Positions 33,608 through 42,780 of a stretch of 64,000 bases of DNA are shown here, one piece after another. The DNA is from Flavobacteriales bacterium (GTDB taxonomy: Bacteria > Bacteroidota > Bacteroidia > Flavobacteriales > Flavobacteriaceae), in NCBI GenBank assembly GCA_026996605.1, contig JALWLE010000063.1, positions 1 to 64,000 on the forward strand, written 5' to 3'. The position numbers were made by a program, and so were the translations under genes. The notes below the pieces were generated by a model that did no database searches, was not told the DNA's origin, and was given only the letters and a program-made list of their open reading frames with translations. Each line of letters opens with the position of its first letter. Within the stretch, counting starts at the first letter, position 1.

Positions 33608-36007
33608 CTACTTCCCGCTAACTTCGAATCTGCAAACAATTCTATGTCCGGCATCATCGACCAATGTCAAACGATGTGTCCCCGGCTTTGCAAAAATCTC
33701 TATTTGATGTTTAACACGCGTCTGTTTAACAAATTCGTTATCCAAATGCCAATAAACCGTCGCATCCGGATTTTGATCCACCGCTTTACAAACAATTTTT
33801 TGACGCTGATGTCCAAAATCATTCGGAATAAAAATTTTGATACCGTTTTTGGGATAAATCAATGCCAATGACCGGTCATCTTCCGGCTGACAATCCGGCG
33901 CCCAAGGCGGCAGTTCCCTGTATTCCGGATGCTTTTGTTTGTAGTACCACGCCATAACCGGTGGTAATACAAAATAGCTTTTGTTGGTCATATCAGCAAC
34001 CTTATAGCAAGACGAATTCACCCTTTTGGTCCCTTCCTTGTTCAAATGCACCATTTTATGATAGGGACAGACAGCACTACGTTCGCCATTTTGCGGTATG
34101 TATGCAATCTCAACATCTGTACACTGCGGCGATGCCAAATAACCGCTTTGGCTACAAACTTTTGCTTGTTTCATGGCTCTCACCGGTTGTTCAAACCATG
34201 GACTTGAAGGCAGTCGTTTAAACACTTCAAACATCAAAGGGGCTGCCGAGCGTGTGCCTGTTAAACCCGGACGCCCTTCGCCCGTGGCATTTCCCACCCA
34301 AACGCCTACCACATAACGTGGCGTAAGTCCGATACACCAAGCATCCCGATGCCCGAAACTGGTACCGGTTTTCCAAGCAATTTTTTGTGCCGAACGATAA
34401 ATATTCCAGTCATCACCTTCCATGGGGCGGTCTTTATCGGACAAAGGTTTAAACGTGAACCAAATATTATCCGCCCCAAACAAATCGGCTTCCGCTTTTG
34501 GTTCAAAGCGCCATTTTACCGGCAAATAAGTCAGCGAAAAATAAGCCGTAGGATTATAACCGCCACTTGCATTATAATGTTTAAGCACCCGCGCCATAGC
34601 GGCATAACTGCCAGTTATATCCCACAAACTGGTTTCTGCCCCGCCCAATATTAAGGTTAGTCCGTAGTAATCCGCAGGTTTGTCAATATGCGACAAATGC
34701 AAATTTTGCAATTGGTCTCTAAATTTTTGCAAGCCGTAAGTTCGCAGCAAACGCACTGCCGGCACATTGAGTGAACGCGCCAAAGCCTCACTTGCCGGTA
34801 CGGCGCCGTCATAAGTTTTGTTATAATTTCTAGGGTGGTAGCCTGCTATCTGAGTCGGAATATCTTTGAGCAAACTATTGGGCAAAATCACGCCGTCTTT
34901 ATATGCCCACGCATACAAAAAAGGTTTCAGAATACTTCCCGTGCTACGTGGCGCCGTAATCATATCCACCGATTGATTGGGTGGCTTTACATCTTCCGGC
35001 ATATTTCCGGCATAAGCCAAAATTTGTCCGGTTTCTACATCGGCAACCAATACACCGGCATTATAAATCTTATTAGACGATAAATAGCCGTAATGCTGTT
35101 GCAAAATTTGCCCTACTTGCTTTTGCAAAACCAAATCCAAAGTACTGTAAATCCGTTCCCCTTCATGACCGTCTTTGACTGCTTTAGCTAGCAGATGCGG
35201 TGCCAATCGCGGTAAGGGCTGTGGTTTTTGTGGTAAAGGCTCTGCTTTTGCCAAGCGACACGTCATGCTGTCAATCACATGACTTTCAAGCAATTTATCC
35301 AACAACGCATCGCGTTTTCGTTTTAAAATCCTTTGATTTTTCCCCGGATAAATCAGTGCCGGTGCATTGGGCAGCACCGCCAGAGTTGCCGTTTCGCCCC
35401 ACGAGAGTTGTGCCGGCGCACGCCCGTAATAACGCCAAGCCGCCGCTTCCAAACCCACGACATTACCGCCAAAAGGCGCATGAGATGCATACAAGTTTAA
35501 AATCTCGTCTTTGCTATACGAACATTCCAATCGCAAAGCCAAAATCATTTCTACCAGTTTTTGATACAAATTTCTAGACCTATTGCCCCGTGCCATACGC
35601 ATCACTTGCATGGTCAGGGTGCTACCGCCCCGTACTATTTTGCTTGCTTTAATATCCTGATACACCGCTTTAACCAATGACACCGGATTCACTCCCGGAT
35701 GCTTATAAAAATACGCATCTTCATAAGCTACGACACATTGTTTATACTTCTCAGGCAAACTATCCGAAAGTGGAAACCGCCATTGTCCGTCTTTGGCAAT
35801 TTTGGCGCCCAAAAGTTCAGCGTTTTTATCATATAACGCCGTAGTATAAGGCACATTAAATAATGGCTTAGGCAAAGCAAAATAAAACCAAATCAAAGCT
35901 AATAACAGCACTATATATCGCCAAGGATGCTTTTCAATATGTTGTAATATCTTGATTTTCAAATTATAATATTTTGGGCATGTGCCGTACAAGTTTTCCA
36001 CCGCCAA
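33608..36007 (-). CDS. pbpC: Penicillin-binding protein 1C
   Basis: A 799-residue bifunctional murein synthase. One membrane helix (about 34-49), a GT51 glycosyltransferase domain with 'VAYEDAYFYKHPG' and 'GGSTLTMQVMRM', a transpeptidase with SxxK in 'STGSILKPF' (about 352), SxN in 'RSLNVPA', KTG in 'WKTGTSFGH' (about 544), and the C-terminal BiPBP_C domain of PBP1C. The ATG at 36007 lies inside an inverted repeat; a TTG at 35962 would give 'MKIKILQHIEKHPW', closer to family N-termini. The alpha-2-macroglobulin gene that commonly precedes pbpC is absent. Confidence 0.94.
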   Translation of the reverse strand: MAVENLYGTCPKYYNLKIKILQHIEKHPWRYIVLLLALIWFYFALPKPLFNVPYTTALYDKNAELLGAKIAKDGQWRFPLSDSLPEKYKQCVVAYEDAYFYKHPGVNPVSLVKAVYQDIKASKIVRGGSTLTMQVMRMARGNRSRNLYQKLVEMILALRLECSYSKDEILNLYASHAPFGGNVVGLEAAAWRYYGRAPAQLSWGETATLAVLPNAPALIYPGKNQRILKRKRDALLDKLLESHVIDSMTCRLAKAEPLPQKPQPLPRLAPHLLAKAVKDGHEGERIYSTLDLVLQKQVGQILQQHYGYLSSNKIYNAGVLVADVETGQILAYAGNMPEDVKPPNQSVDMITAPRSTGSILKPFLYAWAYKDGVILPNSLLKDIPTQIAGYHPRNYNKTYDGAVPASEALARSLNVPAVRLLRTYGLQKFRDQLQNLHLSHIDKPADYYGLTLILGGAETSLWDITGSYAAMARVLKHYNASGGYNPTAYFSLTYLPVKWRFEPKAEADLFGADNIWFTFKPLSDKDRPMEGDDWNIYRSAQKIAWKTGTSFGHRDAWCIGLTPRYVVGVWVGNATGEGRPGLTGTRSAAPLMFEVFKRLPSSPWFEQPVRAMKQAKVCSQSGYLASPQCTDVEIAYIPQNGERSAVCPYHKMVHLNKEGTKRVNSSCYKVADMTNKSYFVLPPVMAWYYKQKHPEYRELPPWAPDCQPEDDRSLALIYPKNGIKIFIPNDFGHQRQKIVCKAVDQNPDATVYWHLDNEFVKQTRVKHQIEIFAKPGTHRLTLVDDAGHRIVCRFEVSGK

Positions 36008-36031
36008 AAATCCACTCTACTTGTACGGCAC
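35982..36031. repeat. 13-bp inverted repeat at the pbpC 5' end
   Basis: GTGCCGTACAAGT (35982-35994) and ACTTGTACGGCAC (36019-36031) are exact complements separated by 24 bases. The longest-frame ATG of pbpC lies in the loop. Confidence 0.7.
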
Positions 36032-36055
36032 CGGGCTTTTCGTTATAGTTGCCTT

Positions 36056-36134
36056 AAAAATACATAAAAAATCTACAGCTTTTACGAGCTTCCTGCGGTC
36101 GCTGTAAAAGCCGTGATTTTTGTTATGTATTTTT
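36056..36134. repeat. Long imperfect hairpin
   Basis: AATACATAAAAAATC..AGCTTTTAC on the left (about 36058-36085) pairs with GTAAAAGC..GATTTTTGTTATGTATT on the right (about 36103-36132). It is noncoding and probably part of a degenerate element. Confidence 0.6.
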
Positions 36135-36309
36135 TTTCGGCAAGCTGCCACTGCAATCCCTCACGCAGAAGGAGATAACCGCAAAATTTACGATAAAATC
36201 AATCCTTTGTCTATAAAAATATTCACAAAAATTCAGATACTCAAAAACAATTACTACAAAGGTGTCGTACATCAGGACAAACGCACTATAAAAAAATTAA
36301 AATATTTCT

Positions 36310-36605
36310 TTTAGTCCCTTAGAGACATCCTGTTTGTAGAATATAATGCCATTACAATCCAATACAATAATAAAGTCCCTTCGGAGCGCCCTAATAAAAT
36401 TATCAATACTGCATATTACAGGTCGCTCCTACGGAGCTATTTGTTATTATTAATTTATCTTGCTACAAACAGTTCAGCTCCTACGGAGCTGATATTAAGG
36501 AATTTACAAATCAATATACTTGGTTACATTAATATTTTATGGTATTCCTGAATAATACAATATGGTGCGTTTGCCCTGGTCGTACCTACGGCACTCATAG
36601 GTAAT
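36310..36605. repeat. Cluster of REP-like palindromes
   Basis: CTGTTTGTAG (36330-36339) and CTACAAACAG (36463-36472) are inverted. Between and around them are GCTCC-TAC-GGAGC (36425-36437), AGCTCC-TAC-GGAGCT (36476-36490), a TCCCTTCGGAGC block near 36377 and TACCTA...TAGGTA (36583-36603). These match the 'gctcctacggagc' intergenic repeats I recall from other Bacteroidota. With the two inverted repeats to the left they account for most of the 752-bp spacer between pbpC and the parvulin operon; no real gene is seen there. Confidence 0.65.
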
Positions 36606-36705
36606 TCTATACTTTTTACATTTAACATTAAACCGTTATTTTACTATAAACATTATGATCTAAATGAACTTTCAATAAATCAATTACTAACTCAATAAAA
36701 TATCT

Positions 36706-36713
36706 TAAATTTG
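36706..36713 (+). promoter_or_regulatory. Putative -7 element of the parvulin operon
   Basis: TAAATTTG followed by CG, 46 bp before the first start codon of the operon; it matches TAnnTTTG. Confidence 0.5.
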
Positions 36714-36759
36714 CGTTTGATTTGAATATTATTTATTTGATAATAAAATTTTTAAGATT

Positions 36760-38697
36760 ATGAAACGATATGCGTTTTTAATATTATCACTTGTTGCTGC
36801 AATAATGAGTGGGCAACAATCACCGGAATTGATGAAAATCAACGGCAAACCGGTAAGCCTTAAAGAGTTTGAAACGATGTACACCAAAAATTTGGATTTG
36901 GTACAAGACCCGGCGCAAAAAGATATTGACAATTATATGCAACTTTTCACCCGTTACAAGCTGGAATTAGAAGATGCCTATCAAAAAAAATACGATACCA
37001 TTCCGCAATTACAGCGAGAGCTCAAATCTTATCGTAAGGATTTAGCTAAAAAATATTTAGCCGACAACGACATTATAGACAAATTAGTCAAGGAAGCTTA
37101 TGAGCGGATGAAAACCGATGTGCATGTGGCACATATTTTGGTACAAGTAGGTGCCGATGCTGCCCCGCAAGATACTTTGAGAGCCTACAAAAAAATTATG
37201 GCAATCTATAAAAAAGCCCAAGCAGGTGAAGATTTCAGTAAATTAGCACAACAAAATTCGCAAGACCCCAGCGCTAAAGATAATAAAGGCGATTTGGATT
37301 ATATCAACGTCTTTCATACCGTTTATCCTTTTGAAACCGCTGCTTACAATACACCGGTTGGAAAAATTTCGAAACCTTTCCGTACCCGTTTCGGCTATCA
37401 TATCGTCAAAGTATTAGACAAACGTCCCGCCAAAGGCGAAATAGAAGTGGCACATATCGTGACCATGAACAACAAAAAAGATAAGGAAGGCGATGCCAAA
37501 ACCCGCATCTTTAATATCTATGAAAAATTAAAAAACAAACAAGATACGTTCGAAAATCTAGCTCGTAAATTTTCAGATGATAAAAACAGTGCCAGACGTG
37601 GTGGCAGATTGCGCAAATTCGGTATCCGTTCTATGATTCCACCATTTGAAAAAGCCGCTTTTGCTTTGAAAAATCCGGGTGACTTTTCCAAACCCTTTCA
37701 AACCCGTTACGGTTGGCATATTGTCAAATTGCTCAAAAAATATCCGGTACCGGCTTTTGAACAAATTAAAGCCATGCTCAAACAAAAAGTCATGCGCGAT
37801 GAACGTTCCAAAATGGGCAAAGAAAAATTGTTAAAACGAATTGAAAAACAATTTCCCATAAAAATGACCGGTAATTTGGATGTGGTTAAAAATCATATTA
37901 CCAAAGACTTTTTTATCAACAAATGGCAAATACCGCAAGATAAAAGTGCTGATCAAACCTTGTTTGTCATCAACAATGATAAAAAAGTAACCTACAAAGA
38001 TTTTTACCAATATTTATACCAACGTCAAGGACATAATCCTGCTACATTTGAGCAAAAGGAGCAAATCATTAAGAAATTTTTTAACCGGTTTAAAAAAGAC
38101 CAATTATTCGCTTACTACAACAATCATCTTGAACAAATCTATCCGGATTTTGCACAAACCATGCAAGAATATAAGAACGGTTTGATGTTGTTCCGTATCA
38201 AATCGGATATGGTTTGGGATAAATCCATCAAAGATACATTGGGTTTAGAACAATTCTATAAAGCACATAAGTTTCAATACAAATTACCTAAACGTTATGA
38301 TGTCATAATGGTGCAAACCAATGATAAAAAAACGGCTAAAAAAATAGCTAAAGATTTAGAAAAAGGGAAAGGTAAAGAAGACATCATTAAAAAATACAAA
38401 GCACATAAAATATTAGTCAAAGAAAAAGACTATGTTGCCGGTGATAAAATCATTCAAAAACATTCTTTAAAAACCGGTAAAACCGAAATTTACAAAGACG
38501 GCAAACAATATGTGGTGCTTTACCTGAAACAAATCAAGCCCGAAGAAATCCCCGATTTAAAAGCTGTTAAAGGCAAAGTCACCAACGATTATCAAAATTA
38601 TTTAGAAGAACAATGGCTTAACGCCCTTAAAAAGAAATATCCGGTTGAAATAAATGAAAGTGTTTGGCAGCAATTACGCAAAAAATATAAAAAGTAG
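36760..38697 (+). CDS. Periplasmic peptidylprolyl isomerase with two parvulin domains
   Basis: A 645-residue protein with a signal peptide ('FLILSLVAAIMSGQQ'). A SurA-like N-terminal chaperone region is followed by two parvulin domains: about 120-220 ('HVAHILVQVG', 'LAQQNSQDPSAKDNKGDLDYI', 'RTRFGYHIVKVLD') and about 228-328 ('EVAHIVTM', 'RKFSDDKNSARRGGRLRKFG', 'QTRYGWHIVKLLK'). The C-terminal 300 residues are lysine-rich and unfamiliar. It probably helps fold outer-membrane or T9SS substrates. First gene of an operon; the next gene starts 44 bp inside its end. Confidence 0.9.
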   Translation: MKRYAFLILSLVAAIMSGQQSPELMKINGKPVSLKEFETMYTKNLDLVQDPAQKDIDNYMQLFTRYKLELEDAYQKKYDTIPQLQRELKSYRKDLAKKYLADNDIIDKLVKEAYERMKTDVHVAHILVQVGADAAPQDTLRAYKKIMAIYKKAQAGEDFSKLAQQNSQDPSAKDNKGDLDYINVFHTVYPFETAAYNTPVGKISKPFRTRFGYHIVKVLDKRPAKGEIEVAHIVTMNNKKDKEGDAKTRIFNIYEKLKNKQDTFENLARKFSDDKNSARRGGRLRKFGIRSMIPPFEKAAFALKNPGDFSKPFQTRYGWHIVKLLKKYPVPAFEQIKAMLKQKVMRDERSKMGKEKLLKRIEKQFPIKMTGNLDVVKNHITKDFFINKWQIPQDKSADQTLFVINNDKKVTYKDFYQYLYQRQGHNPATFEQKEQIIKKFFNRFKKDQLFAYYNNHLEQIYPDFAQTMQEYKNGLMLFRIKSDMVWDKSIKDTLGLEQFYKAHKFQYKLPKRYDVIMVQTNDKKTAKKIAKDLEKGKGKEDIIKKYKAHKILVKEKDYVAGDKIIQKHSLKTGKTEIYKDGKQYVVLYLKQIKPEEIPDLKAVKGKVTNDYQNYLEEQWLNALKKKYPVEINESVWQQLRKKYKK

Positions 38698-39544
38698 AAT
38701 TTGGCTTTCAGTAATTTTGCTGTTTACCGGCTGTCAATATTTTCAAAAAACGGTTGATAAAACGCCGGTGGCTAAAATTTACGATACCTATCTCTATTTT
38801 GAAGACATTAATCCGGCGGTTTACCGTGAAAAATCGCCGGAAGATAGTCTTAATGCCATACACCAATATATTGAAGATTGGGCTTACCGGACTTTGTTGC
38901 TCAAACAAGCCGAACGCAATGTCGATACTTTAAAAATCAACCACTTGGTTGAACAATACCGACGTGATCTGCTAATCGGCACTTATAAAGACCGCCTGCT
39001 GCAAAAATATATTGACACGGTAGTCACAGAAGACACTTTGCAAGTTTATTATCAAAGATACCGGCAATATTTTAAGAGTCAATATGCGGTCATCAAACCA
39101 AAATATTTAGTCGTTCAAAAAAATCATCCTAAAATTTCTAAATTCAAAAAATGGCTTTTTTCCGAAAAACCCGAATATTATGACAGTTTGATTAAAAACA
39201 CCAATAGTTTTTCAAAATATAATTTAACGGCTGATACATGGTATTTGCTTCCGGACTTTAAAAAAGAGTTACAGGCATTTAAACGTATGAATGACAAATA
39301 TATCTTAAAAAAAAGCAAAAAAATTGTGTTATCAGATACTTTAAGTTTATATTTGGTGTTTGTTAAAGATTTAGTGCTGCAAAATCAAGAAATGCCATTG
39401 TCCATGGTTAAAAATGATTTAAAGCAACTTATATTGAGCAAACGCAAACAAGAAGCTTTGTCACGTATGGAAAATAACATCAAACAAGAAGCTATCAATA
39501 AAAAAATATTTAAAATTTTTAAAACAAAACATTCCAATGAATAG
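38654..39544 (+). CDS. Lipoprotein of the parvulin operon (SurA-N-like, no obvious PPIase domain)
   Basis: A 296-residue protein. Lipobox LFTGC (Cys about residue 28) follows a hydrophobic helix. Its N-terminal half ('PVAKIYDTYLYFEDINPAVYREKSPEDSLNAIHQYIEDWAYRTLLLKQAER') looks like the chaperone arm of SurA/PpiC proteins. The GxxxxF and HI[LV] signature of a parvulin core is not visible. It may be a non-catalytic folding lipoprotein. The start lies 44 bp inside the preceding gene and its end overlaps the next gene by 8 bp, so it is translationally linked to both. Confidence 0.78.
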   Translation: MKVFGSNYAKNIKSRIWLSVILLFTGCQYFQKTVDKTPVAKIYDTYLYFEDINPAVYREKSPEDSLNAIHQYIEDWAYRTLLLKQAERNVDTLKINHLVEQYRRDLLIGTYKDRLLQKYIDTVVTEDTLQVYYQRYRQYFKSQYAVIKPKYLVVQKNHPKISKFKKWLFSEKPEYYDSLIKNTNSFSKYNLTADTWYLLPDFKKELQAFKRMNDKYILKKSKKIVLSDTLSLYLVFVKDLVLQNQEMPLSMVKNDLKQLILSKRKQEALSRMENNIKQEAINKKIFKIFKTKHSNE

Positions 39545-40895
39545 ATTTAAAACCTTGATTTTTACTATTTTATCAATTTATACGATCACAGCTTTTGCGC
39601 AGGAAAAACGTATCAAAGTCGATGGTATTGCTGCTGTTGTCGGTGATCAAATCGTCTTAAATTCTGAAATAGGACAACTGAAAATCCAACTCAAACAACA
39701 AGGTATCGATACTAAAAATCTCGATGATTGTAAAATTTTGGAACGGCTGCTGCAAAACAAATTATTACTGCTCGAAGCCAAAAAAGATACCTTGATCAAA
39801 GTCAGCGACAAAGAAGTCGAAAGTATGGTCAATCAACAAATCGAGTATATGAAAACCCAAATGGGGGGCAGCTTGGAAAAAGTTTTGGAATTTTATAACA
39901 AAAACACGCTATCGGAACTGCAAGCCGAACTAAAAAAACTCGATAGAAACAAAAAGTTGAGTGAACAAATGCGACAAAAAATCATCAAAGATGTCGATGT
40001 CAGTCCCGAAGAAGTTAAAACTTTTTTTGATGCCATTCCTAAAGATAAAATCCCCGAAATCGGTACGCAAGTAGAGTTGTTACAGCTCGTGATTAAACCC
40101 AAACCCGATAAAGACGCCGAGCAAAAAGTGATTGATAAACTCAAAGAAATTAAGAAAAAAGTTGAAGACGGCGCCAGTTTTAGAGCGCAAGCCGTATTGT
40201 ATTCGGAAGATCCCGGCTCACGGGCTAACGGTGGTAAATATGTGATTACCCGTAAATCGGCGTTTGTTCAAGAATTTAAAGATGCCGCGTTCAGCTTGGA
40301 AAAAGGACAGGTTTCCGAGCCATTTAAAACGGAATTCGGTTGGCATATCCTGACTGTAGAAGAAATCAACGGTCAAGAACGCATAGTAAGACACATCTTA
40401 ATGGTGCCAGAGATCAGTTTCTTAAACAAAAGAGCCGCTCAAAAACAATTGGATACTATCAGAAAACGTATTTTAGACAAGGAAATAACTTTTGAAAAAG
40501 CAGCCCGTGAATTTTCCGATGACAAAGAAACCAAAAAAACCGGAGGTAAAATTATCAACCCGAACACAGGCGATTCCATGCTCGACTTGACCATGTTAGA
40601 TCCTAATCTTCACCAAATCGTACAAGACATGAAAGCAGGGGGAATTTCGGAAGTTTTAACCGAAAAAGACCGCACCGGACACGAGTTGTATAAAATTATT
40701 ATGGTCAGCAAACGGATTCCCACTCATAAAATGGATTTCGTCAAAGATTATCCTAAAATCAAGGAAATGGCACTTGAAGAAAAAAAGCAAAAAATCTTGG
40801 TTAAATGGATGAATGAGAAAATCAAAAATAATTATATCAAAATCAATCCTGAATTTCAAAAATGTCAATTTGATAGTCATTGGATAAAAAAATAA
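39537..40895 (+). CDS. surA: SurA-like periplasmic chaperone/peptidylprolyl isomerase
   Basis: A 452-residue protein with a signal peptide ending 'TITAFAQ'. The N-terminal domain begins 'VDGIAAVVGDQIVLNSEI', the classic SurA start. Two parvulin domains follow, about 173-277 ('VELLQLVIKPKPD', 'YSEDPGSRANGGKYVI', 'KTEFGWHILTVEE') and about 281-391 ('RIVRHILMVPE', 'REFSDDKETKKTGGKI'). It is the SurA equivalent for outer-membrane protein folding. It is the third gene of the operon; moxR follows 3 bp later. Confidence 0.93.
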   Translation: MNRFKTLIFTILSIYTITAFAQEKRIKVDGIAAVVGDQIVLNSEIGQLKIQLKQQGIDTKNLDDCKILERLLQNKLLLLEAKKDTLIKVSDKEVESMVNQQIEYMKTQMGGSLEKVLEFYNKNTLSELQAELKKLDRNKKLSEQMRQKIIKDVDVSPEEVKTFFDAIPKDKIPEIGTQVELLQLVIKPKPDKDAEQKVIDKLKEIKKKVEDGASFRAQAVLYSEDPGSRANGGKYVITRKSAFVQEFKDAAFSLEKGQVSEPFKTEFGWHILTVEEINGQERIVRHILMVPEISFLNKRAAQKQLDTIRKRILDKEITFEKAAREFSDDKETKKTGGKIINPNTGDSMLDLTMLDPNLHQIVQDMKAGGISEVLTEKDRTGHELYKIIMVSKRIPTHKMDFVKDYPKIKEMALEEKKQKILVKWMNEKIKNNYIKINPEFQKCQFDSHWIKK

Positions 40896-40898
40896 TTT

Positions 40899-41852
40899 AT
40901 GTCTGACGTTGCATTAGCCAAAGAATTACAGCAAAATATCGAGCGTTTAAAACAAGAAGTCGGTAAAATTATCATCGGTCAAAAACCGGTGATACACGAG
41001 ATAATTTTATCGATACTCGGTGACAGTCACGCCTTACTGATCGGGGTACCGGGCTTGGCAAAAACTTTAATGGTACATACCATTGCCCAAAGCTTGGGCT
41101 TAGATTTTAAACGCGTACAATTTACCCCCGACTTGATGCCATCCGATATACTCGGAACGGAAATTTTGGACGAAAGCCGGCATTTTAAATTTATCAAAGG
41201 TCCTGTATTTACCAATATTCTGTTGGCAGACGAAATCAACCGGACACCACCCAAAACACAAGCTGCTTTGCTTGAAGCCATGCAGGAAAAACAAGTGAGT
41301 ATTGCCAATAAAAACTTTGAATTGGACAAGCCCTTTTTTGTATTGGCAACCCAAAACCCCATAGAACAAGAAGGTACCTATCCCCTACCCGAAGCCCAAC
41401 TCGACCGGTTTATGTTTGCACTCAAACTCGATTACCCCGATTTTGATGAAGAAGTCGAAGTGGTCAAAAGTACAACCATAACGCGTGATGTACAAGTGAA
41501 TCCGGTCATTGATAAAGCTCAAATACTGGCTTATCAAGAATTGGTCAAAAAAGTACCGGTAGCTGACAATGTGATTGAATATGCCGTACGATTAGTCGGC
41601 AAAACCCGTCCCAAAACAGATGCCGCATCCGAATTGGTTAAAAAATACTTGGATTGGGGCGCCGGTCCGCGTGCTTCACAAAACTTGATTTTAGCCGCTA
41701 AAGCCAATGCCTTGATTAACGGTAAATTATCTCCCGATATTGAAGACGTGCAAGCTGTAGCCAAAGGCATTTTACGACATCGTATCCTACTTAATTACAA
41801 AGGTGAAGCAGAAGGCGTAACCGTTGAAGATATTATTGAGGAGTTAATGTGA
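40899..41852 (+). CDS. MoxR-family AAA+ ATPase
   Basis: A 317-residue MoxR ATPase. Walker A GVPGLAKT (about 47-54), Walker B 'ILLADEINR' (about 107), sensor 'VLATQNPIEQEGTYPLPEAQLDRF' (about 148-171) and a C-terminal lid helix bundle. MoxR proteins act as chaperones for metal insertion or complex assembly, usually next to DUF58 and VWA genes. None of those follow here, so it is an orphan joined to the parvulin operon by a 3-bp gap. Confidence 0.93.
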   Translation: MSDVALAKELQQNIERLKQEVGKIIIGQKPVIHEIILSILGDSHALLIGVPGLAKTLMVHTIAQSLGLDFKRVQFTPDLMPSDILGTEILDESRHFKFIKGPVFTNILLADEINRTPPKTQAALLEAMQEKQVSIANKNFELDKPFFVLATQNPIEQEGTYPLPEAQLDRFMFALKLDYPDFDEEVEVVKSTTITRDVQVNPVIDKAQILAYQELVKKVPVADNVIEYAVRLVGKTRPKTDAASELVKKYLDWGAGPRASQNLILAAKANALINGKLSPDIEDVQAVAKGILRHRILLNYKGEAEGVTVEDIIEELM

Positions 41853-42290
41853 TAAGCTTTTGAGAAACTGATGAATTGAGGATTTTATTTCTATTATAGA
41901 ATATTTCGTTCATTGATTTATACTAACAAATTCAGATAAAATTTCTGCATTTAATTTGAGGAATTGAGGAATTTTCTATAGGAAATCTTAAATACATATT
42001 TTATAATTTTCCATGTATTTTTCCATTTTTGGACGTCACGTAAATAGTCAAATTATTAATCTGCAACAAATTGGATATAATTAAACTAAAACTATCTTTT
42101 TTTCAAAAAGATATTTAAATGCAATTCTTCCTAATTGGAATAGTTTATTGCTTTATTTTCTTTTGTTCTTTGGTTTTTTCAATCTATTTAGAGTAAATCT
42201 GTCTTATAAAGCTCTTTAAGAAGAATAAATAGTCACAAATGTGCGAATGAAAATATTAGTAAAATTGTGATTCAAGAAAAATCAAAATCA
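41853..42290. other. 438-bp spacer with no recognisable gene
   Basis: Very AT-rich, with imperfect GAATTGAGGA direct repeats (near 41874 and 41962). No RNA gene, promoter match or conserved repeat was seen. Confidence 0.5.
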
Positions 42291-42692
42291 TTATAAAAAA
42301 TCTTTCCGCCGGTTTTGTTTTTTCAGGCTATGATGTTTTTTGCTTTGCAAACGCTTTAAAATCGCAGATTTTTTAGGTTTGGTTTTAAGGCGTTTTTTAG
42401 GTCTTTTCAGTGATTTTTCTAGCAATAATAACAATTGTTCCCAAGCCGCTTTTTTATTAAAATGCTGGCTACGAGATACTTCTACCTTAATCATCAGAAT
42501 ACCGTCTTTAGTCAACCGGTTTTGCAATTTGTCAAGCAGCACATCTTTCTCATACGGATTTAAAGCTTTAGATTGTGGCAAATCAAAGAAAAGTCGTACG
42601 CTACTCGATACTTTGTTTACATGCTGTCCGCCGGGCTTACTTGAGCGGCTTGCTTTGTAATAAACTTCTTTTTTTAATAAATCCGTATTCAT
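42291..42692 (-). CDS. arfB: Alternative ribosome-rescue factor ArfB (YaeJ-type peptidyl-tRNA hydrolase)
   Basis: A 133-residue class I release-factor-like protein. The catalytic GGQ is at residues 21-23 in 'SSKPGGQHVNKVSSSV', and the C-terminus is the basic, disordered tail ('KKRLKTKPKKSAILKRLQSKKHH') that senses the empty mRNA channel. It lacks the stop-codon-recognition domains of RF1 and RF2. It releases peptides from stalled ribosomes. It is divergent from the TPR-LuxR gene. Confidence 0.95.
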   Translation of the reverse strand: MNTDLLKKEVYYKASRSSKPGGQHVNKVSSSVRLFFDLPQSKALNPYEKDVLLDKLQNRLTKDGILMIKVEVSRSQHFNKKAAWEQLLLLLEKSLKRPKKRLKTKPKKSAILKRLQSKKHHSLKKQNRRKDFL

Positions 42693-42721
42693 ATCAGTAT
42701 CACAAAAGTTTTATAAAGATA

Positions 42722-42761
42722 GTACATATTATTGTACGATTGATAATTTTTTTTAACTTTG
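42722..42761 (+). promoter_or_regulatory. Promoter and possible operator of the TPR-LuxR gene
   Basis: TTG at 42732-42734 and TAACTTTG at 42754-42761 are 19 bp apart. A palindrome GTACA-N6-TGTAC (42722-42737) overlaps the -33 element and could be an operator. Confidence 0.6.
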
Positions 42762-42780
42762 AACAAATAACATAACCCCA

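Noticed and set aside
36120-36314. 64-codon plus-strand frame upstream of the parvulin operon
   Set aside because: It starts inside the long hairpin at 36056-36134 and runs into the REP-like cluster; composition is lysine/isoleucine-rich without any family resemblance, so it is read as repeat DNA.
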